Source of the DNA: Clavibacter sp.
Lineage (GTDB): Bacteria > Actinomycetota > Actinomycetes > Nanopelagicales > Nanopelagicaceae
NCBI GenBank assembly: GCA_003569145.1
Contig: BGOH01000003.1
Coordinates: 1-64,000, forward strand
Reading direction: 5' to 3'
Length of the DNA: 64,000 nucleotides
Shown: in pieces, positions 48,806-57,312 of the stretch
Layout of the letters: each line of letters starts with the position of its first letter
Numbering within the stretch: position 1 is the stretch's first letter
Translations under genes and position numbers: made by a program
The notes under the pieces: generated by a model
Seen by the model: the letters and a program-made list of their open reading frames with translations, nothing else
Database searches by the model: none
What the model was told of the DNA's origin: nothing

Positions 48806-49378
48806 ATGGTAAATCTGACTCGTATTTATACAAAAACTGGCGATGATGGCACGACATCACTTGGGGATATGAGTCGAACCTCTAAAAATGACCCACGTCT
48901 TGAGGCATATGCCACCGTTGATGAGGCAAATTCCTATATCGGAGTAGTGCTAGCTAGCGCCAATTTAGATAAAGAAATCTCAAAATTATTAGTTCGAATT
49001 CAGAATGATTTATTTGATGTAGGAGCAGATCTCTGTACCCCAGTAGTAGATAACCCAGAGCATGAACCGCTGAGAGTTTTGCAATCTCAAGTTGATTACA
49101 TTGAAGCCCAAATCGATCATTACAACGCAAGCCTTGCTCCTTTGAAGTCCTTTGTTCTTCCTTCAGGAACTCCAGCTTCGGCTCACCTGCATGTTGCAAG
49201 AACTGTGGTTAGGCGCGCTGAGCGCAGAACCTGGCAGGCAATCCACTCATTTGGAGAGGGCGTAAATAAACTAACAGCAAAGTATTTGAATCGTTTATCA
49301 GATTTACTCTTCGTCCTTGCTCGGTATGAAAATAGAGAGAGTGGCGATCAACTCTGGGTTCCAGGAAAGAATCGCTAG
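48806..49378 (+). CDS. Cob(I)alamin adenosyltransferase, PduO type
   Basis: Makes adenosylcobalamin from cob(I)alamin and ATP. The 190-residue helical protein has the ATP-binding N-terminus RIYTKTGDDGTTSLGD, the DEANSYIG helix, FDVGADLCTP and the conserved RTVVRRAERRTW plus LNRLSDLLFVLARYEN. PduO-type genes beside murA and the atp operon are common in actinobacteria. TATTAG ends 9 nt before the ATG, a looser leaderless arrangement. Its TAG stop shares the CTAG palindrome with the stop of the convergent gene. Confidence 0.93.
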   Translation: MVNLTRIYTKTGDDGTTSLGDMSRTSKNDPRLEAYATVDEANSYIGVVLASANLDKEISKLLVRIQNDLFDVGADLCTPVVDNPEHEPLRVLQSQVDYIEAQIDHYNASLAPLKSFVLPSGTPASAHLHVARTVVRRAERRTWQAIHSFGEGVNKLTAKYLNRLSDLLFVLARYENRESGDQLWVPGKNR

Positions 49379-49695
49379 CTCCTTAAGATTGCTTGAGCAA
49401 CGCTAATCTCTTTTTCAAAAACGAGTATTTTTGGACCACTCTTAGTTTGAGTCAAAGTTGCTTTAATTCCATGTTCACCTAATTTCAACCTCAACATTTC
49501 GCCCTCTACAAAGTTACTTGGTGAGGCAACAACCTTTAATAAACCATATTCGTCTTCATCGCCAATCTTCTTAGGTTTTTCAACTAAAGATGAGCCACGA
49601 GAAAAAGCCCATTTAAGCAAAATAATAAATAAGCCCATTACTGCAAAGCCAGCAAATGATGTGAAAAAGAGAGTGTTATTTATTCCACCAAGCAT
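49375..49695 (-). CDS. Membrane-anchored DUF2007-like protein
   Basis: A 106-residue protein: one N-terminal span (LFFTSFAGFAVMGLFIILLKW), a charged linker, and a ~55-residue C-terminal domain (YGLLKVVASPSNFVEGEMLR, then GIKATLT, ILVFEKEISVAQAIL) that resembles DUF2007, a small ferredoxin-like fold suggested to bind regulatory ligands. Function unknown. It may form a pair with the secreted protein gene just upstream (9 nt apart). Confidence 0.6.
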   Translation of the reverse strand: MLGGINNTLFFTSFAGFAVMGLFIILLKWAFSRGSSLVEKPKKIGDEDEYGLLKVVASPSNFVEGEMLRLKLGEHGIKATLTQTKSGPKILVFEKEISVAQAILRS

Positions 49696-49704
49696 TACTA
49701 CCTC

Positions 49705-50277
49705 CTACGAATTACTTGGGCTAGCAGTTGGAGTGGGGGCAACAATGGGTGAGTAGATATTGCCTGGTTTTGGTTTATTTGTTGAATCCCTATGGCAAAT
49801 TACCTTTATTGCGCCGATAGAAGTTCCTGGAGTTACTTCGGCTCCACTGATAAGAAAGATAGTGGCTTGCTCCTTTGCTTTACTGCTGGTGTGATAAGTA
49901 GCTAGTGTTCCAATTTTTTCCTTACTCAAATCTGAGGCTTTTAGGCTAAATACTGAGGAATTAACCTCCCACCACTTACATCCGGTTTCAGAGGCAACAA
50001 AAACTGCGCCGCAAGCAAATTCTTCACAAGTTTTAACTAGAGGTTGAAGTGACTTCTTGGCAGAGAGTAAGCCGATTACATCTTTGCTACTTGGAACTTT
50101 GGCATAGACACCTTCTTTGCCTTTAAAACCTTCAGGGGGCCATTTAGCTGCAGGAGAGGGGATGGGCTTAGCGGTTTTCTTTGCAACGACTTTGACCTGA
50201 TCTGCTTGGCCAGTTGCAGGTGAAAGCAGAGCTGCGACAAGGCAGGTGATTAATATTGTTACAAGCTTTGAGTTCAC
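49705..50277 (-). CDS. Predicted exported protein, unknown function
   Basis: 190 residues. A signal peptide (SKLVTILITCLVAALLSPATG) leads into a Lys/Pro-rich stretch and a globular region with four to five cysteines (TCEEFACGAVF, ETGCKWWEV, VICHRD) that could form disulfides outside the cell, then a Pro/Thr/Ser-rich end (PIVAPTPTASPSNS). I recognise no family. Its start codon region overlaps the beginning of the open frame of the divergent zinc-ribbon gene, whose likely start (50315) is just outside. Confidence 0.6.
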   Translation of the reverse strand: MNSKLVTILITCLVAALLSPATGQADQVKVVAKKTAKPIPSPAAKWPPEGFKGKEGVYAKVPSSKDVIGLLSAKKSLQPLVKTCEEFACGAVFVASETGCKWWEVNSSVFSLKASDLSKEKIGTLATYHTSSKAKEQATIFLISGAEVTPGTSIGAIKVICHRDSTNKPKPGNIYSPIVAPTPTASPSNS

Positions 50278-50314
50278 GGAGGTAATCTTGCCTCAATTGC
50301 GAGAGAATATCCCT

Positions 50315-50632
50315 GTGAGTCCTCGGAGAAATAGACCAAAGCAGCGTGGTCGCAAGATAAAAAGCGATGAAGAAAGTGATTCCCCCTCGCATCAAAGCAT
50401 TGAAGAGCATAGCGAAGGCATCTATATGGTCCGCAAAATCACTGGATCATCGTCTAATAAGCCATATCGCTGCCCAGGTTGTGATCAATTAATTCCTATG
50501 GCAACACCACATATCGTTGCTTGGATCGAACATGATGTGGAGTCTCGTCGTCATTGGCATAGCGCTTGTTGGAGTAAGAAAGATAAGAGAAAACCAAAAA
50601 TCGAGAGAAGTAGAAACGCTCCTAGGTTTTAG
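50315..50632 (+). CDS. Small actinobacterial zinc-ribbon protein
   Basis: About 105 residues from GTG 50315 (SPRRNRPKQRGRK). A basic N-terminus is followed by a compact conserved block, PYRCPGCDQLIPMATPHIVA, then RRHWHSACW, giving CPGC, two His and a final Cys as zinc ligands, and a basic tail. This is a conserved actinobacterial family often labelled 'ATP/GTP-binding protein' without evidence; a nucleic-acid-binding role would suit the charge. The frame extends upstream to 50246, but the conserved sequence begins at PRRNRP. Its stop overlaps the convergent aldehyde dehydrogenase. Confidence 0.75.
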   Translation: MSPRRNRPKQRGRKIKSDEESDSPSHQSIEEHSEGIYMVRKITGSSSNKPYRCPGCDQLIPMATPHIVAWIEHDVESRRHWHSACWSKKDKRKPKIERSRNAPRF

Positions 50633-52098
50633 CGTCTGCGACGTTTATGCAAAATCTTTGTTAACAACATAACTATTCGATCAGCTCTCTGGCTTCTATC
50701 AAAAGTTGTGAAATTAATTGGAATTCTAAATCTAGGCTTGATTATTGCTCTTGGATAGGTGAATTCAAGAAGGCCCTCTGCGCCATGAGTTCTTCCATAC
50801 CCACTATCTTTAATGCCACCAAAGGGGAGAGAACTTACTGCAGTATTTGAAAAAGCTGAGTTAATTGAAACCATTCCACACTTAAGTAGCGAGGCGATTC
50901 TCTTGCCATTCTTCTTTGACCAGACGGCAGCACCAAGGCCATAGTTACTAGCATTTGCTAGATCAACTGCCTCATCCATATTTCTAACTGTATTGATGAT
51001 TAAAGTAGGGCCAAAAGTCTCATCACTTATTGCTTTTGAATCCTCAGGCACATCAGCCAAAATCACAGGGCTAACAAAATTGCCTTTTACAGCAGACCTA
51101 TCGCCAAAGAGAAAGCGTCCGCCGCGTTTTTCAGCATCATCGATATGGGCTTTGATGACCTTTAGTTGAGAAGGCATAGTGGCAGGTCCATAGTTGGCGC
51201 CATCTTCATAACCTGCTTTGATTTTTGTTGCCTGCTCCACAATTAAAGAAGAAAATTTCTCAGCAACATCTCTATGGACATAAACCCGCTCGGCTGCAAT
51301 ACAAGATTGACCAGCATTAGCCATAGCGTGCCAGAGCGTTACTTCAGCAGCTTTCTTCAAATCAGCATCGCGATCAATTAATACTGCATCTTTTCCACCA
51401 CATTCAAGTAGCACTGGAGTCATATTAAGAGCGCAAGCTGCTGCAACTAATTTTCCAGTTTTAGTCGATCCAGTAAAGGAAATTTTGCCCACTTTTGACT
51501 TTGTAAGTGCAGCTCCAGTTTCAGCTCCACCTGTTATTACTGTGAAGATATCTGCAAAGGGAGCGATACGTTTCCAACTCTCTCCAAGCCATGCACCAAC
51601 TGCTGGAGTAAATTCACTTGGCTTAAAAACTACGGTATTTCCAGCGGCCAAGGCATAGGCAATAGAGCCAACAGGAGTAAAAAATGGATAGTTCCAAGGT
51701 CCAATGATTCCGATTACACCAAAAGGGGATCTCTGAACTTTTGCTGCCATATTAAACATCAATAAACCTGAAGGGCGTGATTGATCACTTAACACTTTTG
51801 GCGCATATTTTGCTGCCCAGCCAATATGTTCTATTGCAATGCTGACTTCAAGGCGAGCATCACTTAAAGGCTTTCCCGTCTCGCGATGGATTAAATCTGC
51901 GCTGCTTTCAATCTCGCGTGTTAATAAAGATGCCCAATCACGCAGGATTATTCCGCGTTTTCTAAAACTTAACGAAGCCCAATGCTCACTTGCGATACTT
52001 GCTTTAGCAACAGCCTCATCAACTTCTTTGGCAGATGTTTGGGAAAAAACGCCAATTACATCGCCAGTTGCTGGATTTAAGGATTCGAAGGTTTTCAT
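50629..52098 (-). CDS. NAD(P)-dependent aldehyde dehydrogenase (succinate-semialdehyde type)
   Basis: Oxidises an aldehyde to the acid. About 489 residues from ATG 52098 (MKTFESLNPATGDVIG). Conserved features: IIGPWNYPFFTPV, FTGSTKTGKLVA, the general base in LLECGGKDAVL, the catalytic Cys in NAGQSCIAAERVYV, and EEFGPTLIINT-like SDETFGPTL near the C-terminus. Related to succinate-semialdehyde / benzaldehyde dehydrogenases; substrate unresolved. An ORF reaching 52227 exists, but that part is antisense to the divergent hydrolase and not conserved. A weak TTATCC lies 6 nt before the start. Confidence 0.88.
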   Translation of the reverse strand: MKTFESLNPATGDVIGVFSQTSAKEVDEAVAKASIASEHWASLSFRKRGIILRDWASLLTREIESSADLIHRETGKPLSDARLEVSIAIEHIGWAAKYAPKVLSDQSRPSGLLMFNMAAKVQRSPFGVIGIIGPWNYPFFTPVGSIAYALAAGNTVVFKPSEFTPAVGAWLGESWKRIAPFADIFTVITGGAETGAALTKSKVGKISFTGSTKTGKLVAAACALNMTPVLLECGGKDAVLIDRDADLKKAAEVTLWHAMANAGQSCIAAERVYVHRDVAEKFSSLIVEQATKIKAGYEDGANYGPATMPSQLKVIKAHIDDAEKRGGRFLFGDRSAVKGNFVSPVILADVPEDSKAISDETFGPTLIINTVRNMDEAVDLANASNYGLGAAVWSKKNGKRIASLLKCGMVSINSAFSNTAVSSLPFGGIKDSGYGRTHGAEGLLEFTYPRAIIKPRFRIPINFTTFDRSQRADRIVMLLTKILHKRRRR

Positions 52099-52104
52099 AC
52101 TCAG

Positions 52105-52113
52105 GGATAAACT
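52105..52113. promoter_or_regulatory. Overlapping divergent -10 boxes (aldehyde dehydrogenase / hydrolase)
   Basis: On the plus strand TAAACT (52108-52113) ends 7 nt before ATG 52121. On the minus strand TTATCC (52110-52105) ends 6 nt before ATG 52098. The two hexamers overlap by three bases, and the start codons are 22 bp apart, so RNA polymerase can hardly serve both at once. Confidence 0.5.
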
Positions 52114-52120
52114 TACAGGC

Positions 52121-52834
52121 ATGGCGGAGTTGATACGACCCAGCACAGTTCTGCCCGCCGAGCGCAGCGCTATTACCTTTCTCACCAGCGATGGGCTCAA
52201 GTTGATAGGTGAAATTGCAAGACCCATCCAAGATAACCAGGGAATCGGCCTGCTCTGCCTTCATCCTCTTCCAACCCATGGCGGGATGATGGATAGCCAC
52301 ATCTATAAAAAAGCTGCAAATCGCCTTCCACACCTAGCAGGAATTAATGTGATTCGCTTCAACACTCGTGGCACCAAAAGTGATCAAGGAATAAGTGAAG
52401 GTCAGTTTGGGGAGGGAATCACTGAGAGAGAAGATGTAATTGCTGCAATAAATTACTCTTTCGATCAACTTGGAATAAAGAATCTATGGGTTAGCGGATG
52501 GTCTTTTGGAAGTGATTTAGCTTTGAAGTATGCGCGAGATAAGCGAGTAATGGGTCTAATACTTCTCTCACCGCCACTTAGATTTTCAACCGATGAAGAC
52601 CTTGCTTTCTGGGGGCAAGACGGCAGAGGTATCACTGCGCTAATTCCAGAGTTTGATGATTACTTAAAGCCAGATCAGGCTAAGCAGCGATTTGCTCCAA
52701 TTCCTCAAGCAGAACTCATCGCCATCAAAGATGGCAAACATTTATGGGTAGGTGAGCCCTTTGTTCATAGAGTTTTGAGTGAAATAGTTAAAGTCATTTC
52801 TCCTGAACGATTGCCTATACCGCTTGAGATTTAA
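52121..52834 (+). CDS. Alpha/beta-hydrolase family protein
   Basis: About 237 residues from ATG 52121, chosen by the -10 box and because the conserved fold starts at FLTSDGLKLIGEI. Visible features: LLCLHPLPTHGGMMDS (oxyanion-loop region), FNTRGTKSDQGIS, and the nucleophile elbow GWSFGSD with Ser. The acid and His (GKHLWVGEP) follow in order. It resembles small dienelactone-hydrolase/X-Pro-peptidase-like esterases; the substrate is unknown. Its stop lies 1 nt from the stop of the convergent AI-2E-type permease. Confidence 0.82.
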   Translation: MAELIRPSTVLPAERSAITFLTSDGLKLIGEIARPIQDNQGIGLLCLHPLPTHGGMMDSHIYKKAANRLPHLAGINVIRFNTRGTKSDQGISEGQFGEGITEREDVIAAINYSFDQLGIKNLWVSGWSFGSDLALKYARDKRVMGLILLSPPLRFSTDEDLAFWGQDGRGITALIPEFDDYLKPDQAKQRFAPIPQAELIAIKDGKHLWVGEPFVHRVLSEIVKVISPERLPIPLEI

Positions 52835-52835
52835 T

Positions 52836-53963
52836 TCAAGAATTATCAGTTTTTGGAAAGACCACTTCATCCATTATTAGCAATATCGCAGCAGCGATTG
52901 GAACAGCAAGGATTCCGCCAACTAAACCAAGAAGTGATGTTCCAAGAAGAGCTGCAACAATTGTTACTAAGCCTGGAATGGCAAGTGAGCGTTTCATAAT
53001 TCTTGGTGTGATAATGAAATTCTCAATCTGAACATATGCGGTATAAAGAATTAGAGCAAGAAGAGCCTTACTTGGAGATTGGGTAAGGGCGACCAAAATA
53101 ACAATGCTGGCACCCAGAAAGTGACCAATTAAAGGAATTAAAGCAACAAATAAAATGACCATGGATAGGGCTGCCGCATAGGGCAGAGCAAGTCCAAGGG
53201 CTAGTGCAAAAACAAATAAAGCAGCAAGGCCAGCGATTAATACCTGACTTCCCACAAAGCTTCCAACTCGAGAGATTATTGCATCGCCAATGCTTGATAC
53301 TCGTGCTCTTCTTGATGCTGGAGCTAGGCGATAAAAGATTTTGGTCACTGATGGCAGAGAGGTAAGAAAGTAGAGAGTGAGAACTAAGACAGTTAGAGCT
53401 GAAAAAGCTCCAGATAAAACTGTTCTACCTACGCCAAGAACTCCTCCAAATGCGCCAGTTAGTATCTTTCCATCTGATATCCACTCTTCGAATTTCTTCT
53501 CGAGTGAATCAATAAACCCATAATCAACATTAAGTTGATTTAAAGTGGCATTACTTCTTAGTGAATCAAGTAATTGTGGGGCGCTTTCGATTAAATCATT
53601 GGCTTGAGTCGCAACTGGTGGTATTACAATCAAGGCAAATAAGGCAATAATTGCCAAGGCGACTACAACCACAACAGCTACAGCTGATGATCTCTTTAGT
53701 TTTCTTGATTGCAGGGCATCGACTGTGGGATTAAGTCCCATGGCAAGGAAGAGGGAGATAATTATTAAGACAAATACTTGGCTTGCCGATTGAAGTGCTC
53801 GAAGCAGGGTTATGGCTACTAAGGCACCTGAGGCTGCAAGAAAGCCAAAATAGAAGGGGTGTTGCGTGTTAAGTGGAGCACCTTTTTTTCCAAAATCTTG
53901 AACTTCTTGAACTTTAGATGGTCTTGCTCCAACTTTTTTAAGAACTCCTCTAATTTTCGCCAT
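52836..53963 (-). CDS. AI-2E-family transporter
   Basis: A 375-residue membrane protein with about eight spans and the family marks: a paired N-terminal hairpin of spans, VVVVALAIIALFALIVIPPVA, a central soluble region (LLDSLRSNATLNQLNVDYGF), and the C-terminal LIPLIGHFLGASIVILVAL and QIENFIITPRIMKRSL. Family members export autoinducer-2 or exchange Na+/H+ ions; which applies here is unknown. ATG 53963 has TAGACT 6 nt upstream (leaderless). Confidence 0.88.
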   Translation of the reverse strand: MAKIRGVLKKVGARPSKVQEVQDFGKKGAPLNTQHPFYFGFLAASGALVAITLLRALQSASQVFVLIIISLFLAMGLNPTVDALQSRKLKRSSAVAVVVVVALAIIALFALIVIPPVATQANDLIESAPQLLDSLRSNATLNQLNVDYGFIDSLEKKFEEWISDGKILTGAFGGVLGVGRTVLSGAFSALTVLVLTLYFLTSLPSVTKIFYRLAPASRRARVSSIGDAIISRVGSFVGSQVLIAGLAALFVFALALGLALPYAAALSMVILFVALIPLIGHFLGASIVILVALTQSPSKALLALILYTAYVQIENFIITPRIMKRSLAIPGLVTIVAALLGTSLLGLVGGILAVPIAAAILLIMDEVVFPKTDNS

Positions 53964-53969
53964 ACATCT

Positions 53970-53975
53970 AGTCTA
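53970..53975 (-). promoter_or_regulatory. -10 box of the AI-2E-type permease gene
   Basis: TAGACT on the minus strand ends 6 nt before ATG 53963. Its complement forms part of TAGTCT on the plus strand (53969-53974), a possible divergent -10 for the DUF4032 gene starting at 53996. Confidence 0.5.
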
Positions 53976-53995
53976 AAGCCTGAAAGAATGCAGCA

Positions 53996-55231
53996 GTGGC
54001 AGCGACAGATAAACAACTACATATAAAGGGACTTGGCGAGGAAATCTCAGCCCTATATAACCTGCCCTGGCATACTCCATTGGAGCAGTGGCCAGAAGAT
54101 GAAACTCTGGCAGCGCAACGCGGTATTTCTCGTCATATTGTCAGATTGGTTCGCTCAACACCGGATCCTGCTAGTGAAATATATGCAGTAAAAGAAACAG
54201 TTGAAGAGTTTGCTGTGCGGGAATATGAAGCCTTGCGTGAATTAAGTCTTAGGGGAGCGCCAGCCGTTGCTCAGGTAGCAATTGTCACTAATCGCTATAG
54301 TCAAAACGGTGAAGAACTTCCTTGCGCAATAGTTACTAGATTCTTGCCTTATTCACTTCCCTATCGAGTTATATTAAGTGGTCAGATAACCCAACATGAG
54401 ATTACAAATATGGCCAATGCTCTGGCATATTTATTAGTCCGCCTTCACTTACTAGGATTTTGGTGGGGAGATTGTTCTCTTTCAAACACTTTGTTTCGAA
54501 GAGATGCTGAGGGCTTTGCTGCTTATTTAGTTGATGCTGAAACTGGAGAATTTCAAAAAAAGTTAAGTGATGGGCAGCGAGAGCATGATTTAGAGCTTGC
54601 AAGATTTAATGTAGCCGCAGAGCTTGAAGATTTAAAGATTGCTGGCGTTCTATTTCCAGCCATGGATCCAATTAGAGCGAGTGAATCGGTAATTACTCGC
54701 TATCGAAAAATATGGAAATCCTTAAGTGAACCGCAGATCTTGCCAGCTGGAGATAGACATGCAGTCGAAAGAGCGATGCGATCGCTTCAAGATATTGGTT
54801 TTGCAGTTGAAGAAGTTGATATTCAATTAGCAGGGGATAAATCAACGGTTACCTTTATTCCAAAGCTAGTGGCTCCTAACTATCACTCACAAAGATTAAT
54901 TGAACTGATGGGCCTTGAAACGGAAGAGCTACAAGCAAAACGGATATTGGCCTCGTTTGATCGCTTTAGATCCCGCGAAATTGAAAAGACTCCTAAGAAA
55001 GAAGAAGCTGCCAAACGCTGGCTTAATGAAGTTTTCTATAAGGTCATAAATGCAGTTCCAACTGCAATGCGCGGGCGAGTAGAGGATGCACAGCTATTTC
55101 ATGAAGTACTTGAACATCGCTGGTATTTGGGGGAAAAGGCAGGGCGAGATTTAGGCCTTGAATTTGCCACCAATGACTACATTTCAAAGGTATTGCCAGA
55201 GAGAATGGATTCTGGTGCTCCAACTCTTTGA
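53996..55231 (+). CDS. DUF4032 protein with a kinase-like catalytic loop
   Basis: A 411-residue actinobacterial protein. Residues ~45-210 resemble lipopolysaccharide/aminoglycoside-type kinases: EIYAVKETVEEFAVREYEAL (Lys/Glu pair), then HLLGFWWGDCSLSNTLFRR with the catalytic Asp-Asn pair, and YLVDAETGE in place of the DFG-type metal site. The C-terminal half is the DUF4032 extension (QRLIELMGLETEELQAKRI). Substrate unknown. GTG start. It is followed by a CnoX-like gene 12 nt later, with which it may function. Confidence 0.75.
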   Translation: MAATDKQLHIKGLGEEISALYNLPWHTPLEQWPEDETLAAQRGISRHIVRLVRSTPDPASEIYAVKETVEEFAVREYEALRELSLRGAPAVAQVAIVTNRYSQNGEELPCAIVTRFLPYSLPYRVILSGQITQHEITNMANALAYLLVRLHLLGFWWGDCSLSNTLFRRDAEGFAAYLVDAETGEFQKKLSDGQREHDLELARFNVAAELEDLKIAGVLFPAMDPIRASESVITRYRKIWKSLSEPQILPAGDRHAVERAMRSLQDIGFAVEEVDIQLAGDKSTVTFIPKLVAPNYHSQRLIELMGLETEELQAKRILASFDRFRSREIEKTPKKEEAAKRWLNEVFYKVINAVPTAMRGRVEDAQLFHEVLEHRWYLGEKAGRDLGLEFATNDYISKVLPERMDSGAPTL

Positions 55232-55243
55232 GAGAATAACGCT

Positions 55244-56116
55244 ATGAGCATGCCTCCTGCTGGTTTTGGTAGAGCTTTTGATTTGAGCTCGCTGACTAAA
55301 CCAAAAGTTGAAGTAGGGGCCACTTCAAGTGATGAGGCAACTGTTGAAAACTTTATGGCTGATTATGTTGGCCGTTCTAAAGAAAAGCCTGTTGTCCTTC
55401 TGGCCTACTCACCAAGAAGCGCGGCAACGGTTGAATTAAGACAATTAATGGCAAGTATTGCAAAGGAAGATAACGATAGCTGGATTTTTGGAGCAATTAA
55501 TGCCGATACTCAAGTGCAATTGGTGCAAGCGCTTAAAATTACTGCTGTTCCATTTGCAATTGCATTTATAAATGAGCAACCTGTAGCGCTCTTTGATCGA
55601 GTCTATCCAAGAGAACAGATTGTCATGGTGATTACTAAGTTATTTGAATTAGCCAAAGAGCAGGGTTTAAATGTTGATGTCCCAGAAGTTAAAGAGATTC
55701 CAATGGAGCCAGAGGAGGCAGCTGCTCTAAGTGCTTTAGAGAAGGGTGATTACTCAGGAGCTGCAATGGCTTATCGAAATTGGCTCATGAGAAAACCTGA
55801 TGAATCAGTTGCCAAAATTGGACTTGCACAGTGCGAGTTAATGATTCGTATCTCAGCCCTCAATCCATCTCTTACTATCAAAGATGCCGATAGTGATCCC
55901 ACTTCGATAGAGAAGGCGGTAATGGCAGCCGATGTTGAGATTGCACAAGGGCTACAGAAAAACGCATTTGCAAGGCTAATAAATTTTGTTAAAAACTCCA
56001 GTGGGGATGAGAAGAAGAGAGCCAAAGAGCACCTATTATTGCTCTTCCAGTTAGTAGATCCTGCCGATCCTGATTTGATCCGTTCTAGAAATGAGTTAGC
56101 GAGCGCCTTGTTTTGA
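55244..56116 (+). CDS. CnoX/YbbN-like thioredoxin-TPR protein lacking the CxxC motif
   Basis: A 290-residue protein: a thioredoxin-fold domain (residues ~30-155; VVLLAYSPRSAATVELRQLM, then INADTQVQLVQALKITAVPF with the cis-Pro) followed by TPR-like helices (ALEKGDYSGAAMAYRNWLMR; AKIGLAQCELM). The redox site, normally WCxxC, is YSPRSA, so no dithiol chemistry is possible. E. coli CnoX protects proteins from chlorine stress as a holdase; the same chaperone role is a reasonable guess. Its stop overlaps the start of the MFS gene. Confidence 0.85.
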   Translation: MSMPPAGFGRAFDLSSLTKPKVEVGATSSDEATVENFMADYVGRSKEKPVVLLAYSPRSAATVELRQLMASIAKEDNDSWIFGAINADTQVQLVQALKITAVPFAIAFINEQPVALFDRVYPREQIVMVITKLFELAKEQGLNVDVPEVKEIPMEPEEAAALSALEKGDYSGAAMAYRNWLMRKPDESVAKIGLAQCELMIRISALNPSLTIKDADSDPTSIEKAVMAADVEIAQGLQKNAFARLINFVKNSSGDEKKRAKEHLLLLFQLVDPADPDLIRSRNELASALF

Positions 56117-57312
56117 ATAAACCTCTAGAACGTAGCGAATTACGCCACCTACAAGCCTTCTTCTTCCTATTTGGACTTGGAATTATGTGCCTGGCTCCCA
56201 GGCTTCCTGATATCAAAGCAAATCTTGATGTTTCCACCTCCTACTTTGGGTTCTTGATGAGCACAGGCTCAATTGGTGCTTTATCTGCTCAATTGGTTAT
56301 GGGCCACATCGTTCATCGACTAGGGGTTTATAGAGTTTTGATCTATAGCTCAACACTTACATATTTAACTCTTGGCATCTTGATTGAATTAAAAAGCGCA
56401 CCGATTTATCTAGTGGTTAATGTCCTCTGTGGTTTTGCTTGGGCTTCCTATCACATCGCAATCAATGCCCAGGCACTACATCGTCAGCATGAAAGCGGCA
56501 AACAGATAATTCCTATGCTTCATGGCCTTTGGAGCGCGGGAGCCGTTACTACAGCATTTATTGCTCTCTTAATTTCATCATTTGTTTCATTGAACTGGCA
56601 CATTCTGACTTTAATCTCCCTGGTTTATTTACTTACTCTTCGTTCAATAAAGGCATCTAAGGCATATCTACTTGCAAGGCCATGAGGTTACTGAAGATGA
56701 TGAGGTCATAACCTTTAAAAAGATGATTACCTCGTTTCAAATTGATTGGGTTGTCAGCCTTGGCTTTTTATGTGCTTGCTTCTTGAGGTTTCAATCGGCG
56801 ATTGGGCAACAATTATGGCCCGTCAAGAATTTGGCGTGAGTAAATCCGTTGCAGTTACGCCTTATTTCTTATTTATGGGAGCGATGATTATTGGTCGCCT
56901 GACTTATAGTCGAATCAAAGGTAATCGCAGTGATAAAGAGCTTGTTCAACCCTTCGTAGTTATGGGCGGAACAGTATTTCTTACCTGTCTGGCACTTAGC
57001 ATGCAGATAAAAGAGAGCAACTTAGTTCTTGGATACACCATCTTTTGTCTAGGATTTTTACTTACAGGCTTTGGAATTTCATTTGTTGGTCCTTTATTTT
57101 TCGGCTATGCCAGCGCCCGCTCCAACAAACCAGGTGGAGTTGCAGTGGCAGAACTTGGCGCAATGAATCAGGTGCTCACTTTCATCTGCCGCGGAGTAAT
57201 CTCCCTTGTTGCAGGGGCTGCAACTCTGCCTATTGCGATGGCAATTCCTGGTCTGATGTTGATTCTCGTGGCTTTCTTTGTATCAGCAGCAAGTCAGCCT
57301 AAGCGAGGCTAA
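56113..57312 (+). CDS. MFS transporter (frameshifted in this sequence)
   Basis: A 12-span major facilitator protein of unknown substrate. The first half (QAFFFLFGLGIMCLAPRLPD; GHIVHRLGVYRVL, the inter-helix basic motif) is in one frame. A middle piece, GHEVTEDDEVITFKKMITSF, is in a second frame after an indel near 56685. After another near 56783 the second half follows (LEVSIGDWATIMARQEFGVS; PGGVAVAELGAMNQVLTF). Restored, it is about 400 residues, the usual size, and looks like the sugar/Bcr-type DHA subfamily with G-D-W after span 7. The TTG start overlaps the upstream TGA. Confidence 0.8.

Noticed and set aside
52098-52227. The 43-residue N-terminal extension of the aldehyde dehydrogenase open frame
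   Set aside because: It is antisense to the conserved start of the hydrolase; the family N-terminus begins at FESLNPATG, and a -10-like element lies just upstream of ATG 52098.
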